Assembly (NCBI RefSeq): GCF_018760735.1
Contig: NZ_JAHHZN010000030.1
Coordinates: 1-42,422, forward strand
Direction: 5' to 3'
Source of the DNA: Hymenobacter piscis
Lineage (GTDB): Bacteria; Bacteroidota; Bacteroidia; Cytophagales; Hymenobacteraceae
DNA length: 42,422 bases
The notes below the pieces were generated by a model. It was not told where the DNA came from. It did not search any database and was given only the letters and a program-made list of their open reading frames with translations. Numbering within the stretch: position 1 is the first letter of the stretch; each line of letters opens with the position of its first letter. Both the position numbers and the translations under genes were made by a program. Below are positions 12,813 through 20,563 of this stretch, in pieces.

Positions 12813-15593
12813 TCAGAGGGTAGGGGAGGTGTGCATCGTCCGGAACTCGGAGGGCGTGAGCTGGTAGCGGTTGCGGAAGCTGGTGGCGAAGTAAGACGGC
12901 GAGGAAAAGCCCAGCTCGTAGGCTACCTGAGCCACGGTGAGCGACTCATCGAGCAGCAGCTCGCGGGCCTTGGTCAGGCGCAGGCTCTGGATAAAGTCCG
13001 ACACGCCGGTGCCCAGCACGGCCTTCACCTTGCGGTAGAGCTGCATCCGGGACACGCCCAGACTCCGGGCAATTTCCTCCACGCTCAGGTCGGTTTTGGT
13101 CAGGTTGGCTTCCACAATGGCCGTCAGGTCAGCCAGGAATTTCTGGTCGGCGCTGGCAGCGGTGGTCGTCGTCGTTGTGGCTTCCTGCACCGACAGCTGC
13201 CGGCGGTAATGCTCCCGCTGCCGGTCGCGGTTGGCCAGCAGGGTCCGCACGCTTTCCAGCAGAAACGTCGGGTCGAAGGGCTTGGTCAGGTACAGGTCGG
13301 CCCCGGCCTGCACGCCTTCCACTTTCTGCTCGGGCGCCCCCCGGGCCGTGAGCAGCACCACCGGAATGTGGGAGGTCCGCCAGTCGGCGCGCAGCCTGGC
13401 CACGAGCTCCAGCCCGCTGAGGCCGGGCATCATCACGTCGCACACAATCAGGTCCGGAATCAGGTGGGAGGCCAGTTCCAGGCCGGCCGTGCCGTTGACA
13501 GCCGTCTGAACCCGGTAGCCGGTGCGCAGCTTGCGGGCCAGAAAGTCGTTGACCTCCACGTTGTCCTCAATCACGAGAATGAGCGTTTCGCTGCCGGCTT
13601 CCTCCGGTCCGTCGCTCACCTCGGCTACCAGCGGTTCGGGCTCATCGAGGGCGAAGGTGACCGGAGTGGGCGGCTCGAAGGAAAGCAGCGCCTCGGGCAG
13701 CTCGCGGGGCAGCGTGACCACGAAGGTGCTGCCCCGGCCCGGCTGGCTGCTGAACGTGAGCTGGCCCTGGTGCAGGCGCACCAGCCCGTGGGCCAGGGCC
13801 AGGCCCATGCCCGAGCCCTTGGCCACGGCACCCTGGTCGCCCTGGTAAAACCACTCGAAAATGTGGCTCCGGTCCTGCTCGCTGATGCCCCGGCCGGTAT
13901 CGGTCACGCTCACCTGCAGGCGCTGGTCGTCATCGTGGCGGCGCAGGGTCACGGTAATCAGGCCGTGGTCGGGCGTGAACTTGAGGGCGTTGGAGAGCAG
14001 GTTGAAGAAGACCTTGTCGAGGATGTTGCCATCGAACCAGGCCATGAGCACGGGCTCGTCGGGCAGAAACCGCAGCTGCACCCCGCGCCCCCTGGCCGGC
14101 TTGGCAAATACCTCCACGATTTCGCGCACGAAGCTCACCAGGTTGGCTTCAGTGGCGTGGACGGCCATTTTGCCCACCTCAATCTTGCGGAAGTCGAGCA
14201 GCTGATTCACCAGCTGGAGCAGGCGCTGGGTGTTGCGGCGCACCAGGCGCAGGTCCTGGCGCTGGGCGCTGGTGAAGTTGTCGCTGCCACTCATGAGTTC
14301 CTCCAGGGGCCCGAGAATGAGGGTGAGCGGGGTGCGCAGCTCGTGGGAGAAGTTGGTGAAGAAGCGCAGCTTGGCCTCGGTATCGGCCCGGGCCCGTTCG
14401 GCCAGCTCCTCGAGCTGGTTGCGCTGCTGGCTGATTTCCTGGTTCTGGGCCAGCAGCTGGTGGTTGATTTCGTCGTTCTTGGCGTTCTGCACGGCCAGCT
14501 GCCGGTTAATCACGCGGTTGCGGCGGGCCGAGCGCCAGGCCAGCCCGCCCAGCACTACCGCCCCCAGCAAGGAAGCCAGAGACACGTAGAGCGCCACCTG
14601 CTGACTTGAATACGTGGCCCGCAGGCGCTCCAGCAGGCTCTGCTGCTGCTCGATTTCCTGCTGCTGGCTGATGACCTTATCCGTCTGCTGCTGCATGGTC
14701 ACGGCGTTGGTCGAGTCGATGACCATGGTGCCCAGCTCGTTTTCGCGCTTATAAGGCTGCTGGTGCAGAATGCGCAGGGCCGTGCGGATGGCATCCTCCC
14801 CGCCGGGCGAGTAAAGCAGCGAGGCGCTCAGGCGGCCGCGTCGCACCAGGTCGATGCCCTCCACGTCGCCGGGCAGCCCATCAACGCCGATAATCCGGAT
14901 CTGGCGGGTGCGGCCCAGTTCCTGGCAGACTTCGTAAGCGCCCCGGCCCATGCCATCGTTGTGGGAATAGATGAGCGAAACCTCCGGGTGGGCCAGCAGC
15001 AGCTCCCGCAGGGCAGGTTTGATGAACTTGTCGCGCCAGTCGCCCGTCACCTCGCCCACCACGCGCAGATCGGGGTAGTCGCGCAGCGTTTCCACGAAGC
15101 CCCGGTGCCGGTCCAGGGTTGCCGACGAGCCCGGGGCCCCCAGCAGCTCGATGATGCTGCCGCGCTGCCGGAGCAGGCGGGCGGCGTAGCGGGCCGCCAC
15201 CTGGCCCACTTCCACATTGTTGCCGCCCACGAAGGCCGTGTAGTGCTGGCTGGTAATGCGTCGGTCGAGCAGTACCACCGGGATGCCGCTGGCGTAGGCT
15301 TCCTCTACGGCCGGAGTTACGGGCGCCGCCTCGTAGGGCGAGACAATCAGCAGGTCAACGCCCTGCCTGACCAGGCGCCGGATCTGCTCGTTTTGCAGCT
15401 CACTGTTGTCGTGGGCATCGAGCATGACCAGCTCTGCCTCGGGGTGGAAGCTCAGCTCGCGCTGCATGCCGGCCAGCATGGCCTGCCGCCAGGGGCCCTC
15501 CATGCTGCACTGCGAAAACCCGATCCGGTAAGTGGGCGCCGGTTCCGGCCCGGCACAGGCCGCCAGGGACAGCAACAAAACCACCCGGCTCAT
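12813..15593 (-). CDS. Hybrid two-component system regulator with periplasmic binding-protein sensor
   Basis: A 926-residue one-protein signalling system. In order: a lipoprotein-like signal (VVLLLSLAAC); a type 1 periplasmic sugar-binding domain, about residues 25-310 (YRIGFSQCSMEGPWRQAM, LLIVSPYEAAPVTP, IPVVLLDRR, IRIIGVDGLPGDVEGI); a coiled coil; a transmembrane helix (YVSLASLLGAVVLGGLAW); a histidine kinase with FFTNFSHELRTPLTLIL, N-box NLLSNALKF and GSGMGLAL; a receiver with CDVMMPG and LTKPFDP; and an AraC-type DNA-binding domain (VSRMQLYRKVKAVLG, LGFSSPSYFATSFRNRY). Known members such as BT1754 sense sugars and activate nearby utilisation loci. Here the nearest SusC/D pair is 3 kb away with unrelated genes between, so its target is open. 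Confidence 0.93.
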   Translation of the reverse strand: MSRVVLLLSLAACAGPEPAPTYRIGFSQCSMEGPWRQAMLAGMQRELSFHPEAELVMLDAHDNSELQNEQIRRLVRQGVDLLIVSPYEAAPVTPAVEEAYASGIPVVLLDRRITSQHYTAFVGGNNVEVGQVAARYAARLLRQRGSIIELLGAPGSSATLDRHRGFVETLRDYPDLRVVGEVTGDWRDKFIKPALRELLLAHPEVSLIYSHNDGMGRGAYEVCQELGRTRQIRIIGVDGLPGDVEGIDLVRRGRLSASLLYSPGGEDAIRTALRILHQQPYKRENELGTMVIDSTNAVTMQQQTDKVISQQQEIEQQQSLLERLRATYSSQQVALYVSLASLLGAVVLGGLAWRSARRNRVINRQLAVQNAKNDEINHQLLAQNQEISQQRNQLEELAERARADTEAKLRFFTNFSHELRTPLTLILGPLEELMSGSDNFTSAQRQDLRLVRRNTQRLLQLVNQLLDFRKIEVGKMAVHATEANLVSFVREIVEVFAKPARGRGVQLRFLPDEPVLMAWFDGNILDKVFFNLLSNALKFTPDHGLITVTLRRHDDDQRLQVSVTDTGRGISEQDRSHIFEWFYQGDQGAVAKGSGMGLALAHGLVRLHQGQLTFSSQPGRGSTFVVTLPRELPEALLSFEPPTPVTFALDEPEPLVAEVSDGPEEAGSETLILVIEDNVEVNDFLARKLRTGYRVQTAVNGTAGLELASHLIPDLIVCDVMMPGLSGLELVARLRADWRTSHIPVVLLTARGAPEQKVEGVQAGADLYLTKPFDPTFLLESVRTLLANRDRQREHYRRQLSVQEATTTTTTAASADQKFLADLTAIVEANLTKTDLSVEEIARSLGVSRMQLYRKVKAVLGTGVSDFIQSLRLTKARELLLDESLTVAQVAYELGFSSPSYFATSFRNRYQLTPSEFRTMHTSPTL

Positions 15594-15677
15594 TTTCCGG
15601 CCCCAGGTGGCGGTCCTACGTGTGTTCAACCCCAAAAAGTCAACTGTTACGACGAATCATTCCAAAGCCAGCGTAGT

Positions 15678-15685
15678 CAAAGCTA
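15678..15685 (-). promoter_or_regulatory. Putative -7 box for the hybrid sensor gene
   Basis: TAGCTTTG on the minus strand matches TAnnTTTG, 85 bp before the ATG. No clear -33 TTTG is seen. Confidence 0.35.
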
Positions 15686-15874
15686 GGAATAAAATGCCGG
15701 CCTGCGGTGCTCCAGAGTAGGGGGTAGGGGCAGAGCAGACCGTGCCTGCTGCCGGGTCCGGGCCGTCGGGCTGCCGCGCCGCCGCGCGAAGCTGGGGTTG
15801 GAATTGCGTTTTGAAGTGGCAGGAGCGCCTGTCAGGCCACCTGCTGCCCCGCCGCCGCCGTGCAGGTTCCGGCG

Positions 15875-16201
15875 CTACCCGTGCAGGCGCAGGTCGCGGA
15901 TGAGGTCGTCAGCAAGTCGAAAATCAGCCTGCAGCGTCAGCGGGCTGCAGGGGAAACGGCCCGTTACCCGTAGCGTAACCACCGTTTCGGCCGCGGCGGC
16001 CTCCACGTGCGTGGCTTCCTGCGTGAAGGGCGTGGCCTGCTGCGTACGCGTCAGCCAGGCTCCGATTTCGGCCTGGCCGTGGTAGTGGTGGCCGTCGTCG
16101 TGGACGTGGGCCTGAGGGGTGAAACAGCGCAGGGCGGCGGCCGTGTTGCGGGCATTTACGGCCTGCATATAAGCCGCCAGTGGAGTGGGCAATGAAAGCA
16201 T
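15875..16201 (-). CDS. SnoaL-like/NTF2-fold protein
   Basis: 108 residues with the cone-shaped NTF2-like pattern: an N-terminal helix (LAAYMQAVNARNTAAALRCF), TPQAHVHDDGHHYHGQAEIGAWL, and paired strands ETVVTLRVTGRF and LTLQADFRLADDLIRDLRLH. The His-rich DDGHHYHG segment faces the pocket in related proteins. Members are small isomerases, hydrolases or binding proteins; no substrate can be assigned. It lies downstream of the short-chain dehydrogenase on the same strand, with 121 bp between them, and the two are probably co-transcribed. HxlR-SDR-SnoaL groupings are common. The ATG at 16201 is chosen because the domain begins there. Confidence 0.8.
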   Translation of the reverse strand: MLSLPTPLAAYMQAVNARNTAAALRCFTPQAHVHDDGHHYHGQAEIGAWLTRTQQATPFTQEATHVEAAAAETVVTLRVTGRFPCSPLTLQADFRLADDLIRDLRLHG

Positions 16202-16322
16202 CGCCGGAAGGTGAAGGAGGGCAGGACGTCGTTTAAGCTTCGCGCCAAACGCACCGGAAGAAATTTGGGCCGCGCGGCACCGAAACCAGCCCCGCACAGT
16301 CCGACAAAACCAAGCAGGCCGG

Positions 16323-17135
16323 CTACACTGTGGGCAGGGTGCCGCCATCGATGACAAACTCGGTGCCCGAGAGGTAGGCCGCGCGGCCCGACACCAGGAA
16401 GGCCACCAGCTCGGCCACTTCCCCGGGGGTAGCGGGCCGGCCCATCGGGATGCCGCCCAGGGAGCTCATCAGCCCCTGCAGAGCCGTGTCATAGTCGCTA
16501 CCGGCCTGCGCGGCCAGGCGCTCTACCAGGTGGCCGGCCGCCTCAGTCTGCACGAAGCCGGGCGACACGCTAAGCACCCGCACGCCTTTAGGCGACACTT
16601 CCTGCGCCAGCCCCTTGCTGTAGGTGACGAGGGCGGCCTTGGCGGCCGAGTACGCCAGCGAAGCATCAAAAAGCGGCATTTTGCGCAGTATGGAGCCGAT
16701 GTGGATAATCACGCCCGCCCCCTGCCGGAGCATGCCCGGCAGCAGCCCCCGGTCGAGGCGCACGGCGGGCAGCAGGTTCAGGCCCAGCTCCTGCGCCCAG
16801 TCTTCGTCGGTGAGGGGGGCAAAGCCCCCGCTGGGCGAAGCCGAACCGCCCACGTTGTTAATCAGAATATCGACGCCGCCCCAGCGGGCTTCCAGGGCCG
16901 CCAGCAGGGTTGCCACGCCGGCCGGCGTGCTCAGGTCGGCGGCCAGGAAGTGGGCGGGGTCGCCGCCGTCGGGGACGGTGCGGGCCGTGGCAATCACCTG
17001 GGCTCCGGCGGCGCGCAGGCGCTCGGCAATGGCCTTGCCCGCCCCCTTGGTGCCGCCCGTGACAAGCACGCGCTTGCCGGTCAGGCCTTCGTCGGGTAGT
17101 TGATTTGCCGCGGGGGAAAGGGAAGTAGCAGTCAT
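16323..17135 (-). CDS. Short-chain dehydrogenase/reductase (SDR)
   Basis: 270 residues with the classical SDR signature. The cofactor loop is VLVTGGTKGAGKAIAERL, the NNAG equivalent is ILINNVGGS, the catalytic Ser lies in IIHIGSILRK, and the Tyr/Lys pair is YSAAKAAL. The PG motif is VLSVSPGFVQTEA, and the C-terminus ends LSGTEFVIDGGTLPTV. The Arg after the glycine motif (ATARTV) favours NADP(H). It is divergently transcribed from the HxlR regulator across a 119-bp gap carrying a palindrome, so it is a likely HxlR target. The physiological substrate is unknown. Confidence 0.92.
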   Translation of the reverse strand: MTATSLSPAANQLPDEGLTGKRVLVTGGTKGAGKAIAERLRAAGAQVIATARTVPDGGDPAHFLAADLSTPAGVATLLAALEARWGGVDILINNVGGSASPSGGFAPLTDEDWAQELGLNLLPAVRLDRGLLPGMLRQGAGVIIHIGSILRKMPLFDASLAYSAAKAALVTYSKGLAQEVSPKGVRVLSVSPGFVQTEAAGHLVERLAAQAGSDYDTALQGLMSSLGGIPMGRPATPGEVAELVAFLVSGRAAYLSGTEFVIDGGTLPTV

Positions 17136-17196
17136 AACAAACGGGAAGTGGTGTACTTTTAACAAAGGTGCGGCCCGCCGCCGGGCGTGGCAATAC

Positions 17197-17212
17197 GGGA
17201 TTTTACAATCCC
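17197..17212. promoter_or_regulatory. Palindrome in the SDR/HxlR divergent gap
   Basis: GGGATT-TTAC-AATCCC, a perfect 6-bp inverted repeat midway between the two divergent starts. It is a candidate HxlR operator by position only. Confidence 0.45.
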
Positions 17213-17254
17213 TACCCCGCTGTCTTTTTTTTCCCCTCCCTTCCCACTGCTCCC

Positions 17255-17629
17255 ATGTACGAACGCAAAATTGCCCCCAACCTGGACTGTGGCCTCGACC
17301 TGCTGCGGGAGGTGCTGGGCGGCAAATGGAAGATGAGCCTGCTCTATTTCGTGGACCAGGGCCTGCGCCGCCCCAGCCAGCTGCACCGCCGGCTGCCCGA
17401 GGTCACGCGCCGCGTGCTGACGCTGCAGCTCCGGCAGCTGGTCGACCACGAGCTGCTGCGCAAGGAAGACTTCTCGCAGCAGACCCGGCACGTGGAGTAC
17501 CACCTTACCGCCCTGGGCGAGTCGCTGCTACCGCGGCTGGTAGCCCTGGGCGAATGGGGCGACGCCCACCAGCAGCAGCTCCGGCGCGTGATTACCGCAG
17601 TACCCCAGGACACGGTACTGCAGCGCTAA
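17255..17629 (+). CDS. HxlR-family transcriptional regulator
   Basis: 124 residues with the HxlR winged helix: the conserved Cys in APNLDCGLDLLREVLGGKWKM, recognition-helix region RRPSQLHRRLPEVTRRVLTLQLRQL, and wing RHVEYHLTALGESLLPRLVAL. HxlR proteins control adjacent, often divergent, oxidoreductase genes, frequently in response to aldehydes or redox stress through the N-terminal Cys. The divergent SDR fits this. The start is ATG 17255; the open frame upstream is not protein-like. Confidence 0.93.
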   Translation: MYERKIAPNLDCGLDLLREVLGGKWKMSLLYFVDQGLRRPSQLHRRLPEVTRRVLTLQLRQLVDHELLRKEDFSQQTRHVEYHLTALGESLLPRLVALGEWGDAHQQQLRRVITAVPQDTVLQR

Positions 17630-17824
17630 AAGCTGGCCTCGCCCGCCGATGGAACCTTGCGCTGGTGCCCCCGGCCGGCACCGCCCGATAAGCTTGCGTG
17701 CAGAGCACAGGTTTTTTTGCCGGCCGCCAGTGGCCGCACCATGCGGGAAGGCCTGTCGGGCATCGCAGATTGGCGCTTCCGGCTTAACCCAGCAGGTCGT
17801 TGCCCCACCCGGTCAGATAGTTTC

Positions 17825-18832
17825 TTAGATTCCCTTGTACTTATTGTCGAGATAGGTGAGGCTAAAAGCGCCCAGGTTTTTGAAGTAGCTGTTGACCAGC
17901 TTGGCCGGATCGGTGGCCAGCTCGCCGCGGCCGGGCACGTCGTTGCCGTCGTCCCAGGCCCAGGGGGCGTTGGCGCCGCCGTTGCCGTAGCTTTTCACGA
18001 AACCGCCCGCCGCCGAGGTAAACAGCGCCGCGTTGGTGCGCTGCTCCCATAGGCCGCCCGCCGCAAAAATATCCACGAGCTTGTACTTCACGTCCCGGTC
18101 ATCGGCCGAGGTCGGGGCTTCGGCGGTAGCGGCCGTGGGGAAGTACTTCAGGCCGTCGCCGTTGAGCTTGTAGTACGGATACGCCTTCAGGCCGTGGCCC
18201 TTGGCCTCCTGGGCCGTAACCGGGTGCAGCTCGCCGTTGTAGCTTTCCAGGCTCAGCGTCCCGTCGATATCCTCCTGGTTGGCCTGCAAGGCAGAGCCGG
18301 CCGGCACGAAAGAATAGAAGTCCGAGTGGGCCACCGTTACGATGGCCTGCAGGTTGCCGTAGGTGCTGCCGTCCTTTTTCACCACGGCCAGCAGGCCTTC
18401 CAGGTCGTTTTCGTGCTCGTCCAGGTTATAAAGCAGGAAGTTGTCGGTCCAGTCGCGGGGGTGGAAGAAGGCGTAGGTAACAAACCAGTGGGTGCTGGTT
18501 TCCACCACCGAGTAGTAGCCGTGGCCGGTGGCGGCGAAGCGGCTCAGGTTGTTCCAGTTGTTGGTGCCGCTCCAGTCGCCGTCGTAGTTGATGGCCGCCA
18601 GGTAGTCGCCCTTGCCGCTAAGGCCATGGCCGCCGGTTACGTCGGTATCCTGGTAATGCACCGGGGCCCAGCGCAGGGCCAGGCTGGCCTTGAAGGCGGC
18701 CGTGGCATCGGCCGTGTGGGTGGCGCGGGGGGCTACCGTTTCGGCCTGGTCCGGGGTCAGGTTGCAGCTGCTCAGGGCCGAGAGGGCCAGGCCGGTGGCC
18801 AGCAATGCCACTCTGGGAGTTAGGTTTTTCAT
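17825..18832 (-). CDS. Lipoprotein of unknown function, SusC/D locus
   Basis: 335 residues with a lipoprotein signal peptide (LLATGLALSALSSCNLT) and no family I can name with certainty. Visible features: ALRWAPVHYQDTDVTG, a Trp/Asn-rich YDGDWSGTNNWNNLSRF, THWFVTYAFFHPRDWTDN, and a striking acidic EHENDLEGLLAVV. The H.DW...EH.NDLEG order recalls the GHRHDWE region of NPP1-like proteins, but this is only a resemblance. The gene starts 41 bp after SusD on the same strand and is probably its surface partner, either a binding protein or an enzyme acting on the locus substrate. Confidence 0.75.
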   Translation of the reverse strand: MKNLTPRVALLATGLALSALSSCNLTPDQAETVAPRATHTADATAAFKASLALRWAPVHYQDTDVTGGHGLSGKGDYLAAINYDGDWSGTNNWNNLSRFAATGHGYYSVVETSTHWFVTYAFFHPRDWTDNFLLYNLDEHENDLEGLLAVVKKDGSTYGNLQAIVTVAHSDFYSFVPAGSALQANQEDIDGTLSLESYNGELHPVTAQEAKGHGLKAYPYYKLNGDGLKYFPTAATAEAPTSADDRDVKYKLVDIFAAGGLWEQRTNAALFTSAAGGFVKSYGNGGANAPWAWDDGNDVPGRGELATDPAKLVNSYFKNLGAFSLTYLDNKYKGI

Positions 18833-18873
18833 GCGGGTGTAGTGGTTATGGAAAGGAAAGGAAAGAAGGACGT

Positions 18874-20475
18874 TTAGTAGCCGGGGTTCTGCTGCAGGTT
18901 GGTGTTGAGAGTCAGCTCGGTAGCGGGGATGGGGAACAGGCGGCGGTGCGGCTCGGCATTGGTTTTCAGGCCCTGGCCCCACACGGCTTCCCACTTGCCG
19001 AAGCGGATGAGGTCGGTGCGGCGCCAGCCTTCCCAGGCCATTTCGCGGCTGCGCTCCTCAAACAGCATGTCCAGAGTCAGGGCCGTGAAAGCGGGCACCT
19101 GGGCCCGGGTGCGCACTTGGTTCACCAGGCTCAGGGCCGTGGCACCGTCGGGGTCCTGGCCGCCGCGCAGCAGGGCTTCGGCCTTCATCAGCAGCACATC
19201 GGCGTAGCGCAGCAGCACCAGGTCGTTGCCCTGGTCGCGGGAAGTGGAGGACTTGTCGGGGTAGTACTTGATATTGCGGGTGCCCTGGGCCTTGCCCAGC
19301 TCGTCGTTGCCCACGTCGAACTTGGCCGCGTCGCGGAAGGTGAGCGTATCGCTCAACGTGAGGTGGTAGCTGATGGGCGCGCTGCCGTCGGAGCCGGTGT
19401 AGCGCGAATCGAGGCCCTTTTTGGTGGTCGAAATCAGCACCGGCGTGCGGCCGTCGCTCAGGTACTGCTTGCCCGAGAGCCACTGCTGGTTGCGGGTGTC
19501 GGTGGGCTCCCGGTAGAGGGCGAAGAACTCGGGCCAGGTCAGGCTGGCGTTGCTGGGGGTGAAGAGCAGGCCGAACTTGTCCTTCATCTGCTGGTGCAAG
19601 GCAAAGCGGGACATCATGTTGCCCTGGGCCAGGTTGGCATCGAAAGGCACGGCAAAGATGATTTCACTGACCTGGGGGCCGTTTTCCACCGCAAACACGT
19701 CCATGTAATTCGTGGCCAGGCTGTGCTTGCGGCTCTTGATGAGCACGTTGCAGGCGGCAATGGCCTCGGTGTAGCGGGGCTGCCCGATGTAGACCTCCGC
19801 GTTCAGGTAGAGCTTGGCCAGCAGGGCCTGGGCCGTGCTCTGGGTAGGCCGGCCGTAGGTCTGGGCCGATACGTTTTCCGACAGGTTGGGCAGGGCCGCC
19901 TGCAGCTCCCGCTCAATGTACTCGAACACCTGCTGGCGGGTGGCGTTGGTGGGCTGGGCGGTGCTCCCGAACTCGGGCACCAGCGGAATGTTGCCGTAGG
20001 CGTCCATCATCAGGTAGTAGTACAGGGCCCGCATGGTGCGCAGCTCGGCCGTAAACTGGGTTTTGAAGGCGCCGTCGGGGGTATTCTGGAACAGGGCCAG
20101 GGTGCGGTTGCAGGTGCTGATGCCGCTGAAGCCCCACTCCCAGGCCACGCGCACAAACTGGTTCTGCGGGTTCCAGGTGTGCAGACTCAGCTGCTGGTAG
20201 CGGGCTCCGTCGTAGTAGTTGCCGTTGCGGGCCACAATCACGGCCTCGTCGGTGCTGAGCTCCTGCAGGTTCCAGTAGGCCTTGGCTATTTCCCCGCGCA
20301 TCTGGCTGTACACCGGCCCGGAGGCGGCAATGAACTGCTCGGGCGTGGTCAGGAAGTTGCTGGGCGTGTATTCCGATTCGATGGGCGCGTCCAGATCGGT
20401 GCAGCCGGCGGCGGTGAGCAGCAGGGCCAGCGCGGCGGGCAGGGCCCGGAGGCGGAAAGGAAGTATGGCAGACAT
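18874..20475 (-). CDS. SusD/RagB-family outer-membrane nutrient-binding lipoprotein
   Basis: 533 residues. The lipoprotein signal is LALLLTAAGCTDLDAP; the N-terminal SusD-like domain has SEYTPSNFLTTPEQF; tetratricopeptide-like helices include YYYLMMDAYGNIPLVPEF; and the C-terminal RagB/SusD domain ends with MAWEGWRRTDLIRFGKW and LFPIPATELTLNTNLQQNPGY, the family hallmark. SusD proteins lie on the cell surface and act as a lid on the SusC channel. It lies 88 bp behind SusC. The ligand cannot be told from sequence. Confidence 0.95.
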   Translation of the reverse strand: MSAILPFRLRALPAALALLLTAAGCTDLDAPIESEYTPSNFLTTPEQFIAASGPVYSQMRGEIAKAYWNLQELSTDEAVIVARNGNYYDGARYQQLSLHTWNPQNQFVRVAWEWGFSGISTCNRTLALFQNTPDGAFKTQFTAELRTMRALYYYLMMDAYGNIPLVPEFGSTAQPTNATRQQVFEYIERELQAALPNLSENVSAQTYGRPTQSTAQALLAKLYLNAEVYIGQPRYTEAIAACNVLIKSRKHSLATNYMDVFAVENGPQVSEIIFAVPFDANLAQGNMMSRFALHQQMKDKFGLLFTPSNASLTWPEFFALYREPTDTRNQQWLSGKQYLSDGRTPVLISTTKKGLDSRYTGSDGSAPISYHLTLSDTLTFRDAAKFDVGNDELGKAQGTRNIKYYPDKSSTSRDQGNDLVLLRYADVLLMKAEALLRGGQDPDGATALSLVNQVRTRAQVPAFTALTLDMLFEERSREMAWEGWRRTDLIRFGKWEAVWGQGLKTNAEPHRRLFPIPATELTLNTNLQQNPGY

Positions 20476-20563
20476 GGTTGTTGGTTTTTCGTTAGTGGTA
20501 GTGGAAGCGGGTCTTGGTGGCTGACTTTCACACGCCAACCACCAAAAACCAGTCACCAAAAAC

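Noticed and set aside
12831..14609. Long plus-strand frame opposite the hybrid sensor
   Set aside because: Antisense shadow of a gene with a clear domain order; low-complexity composition.
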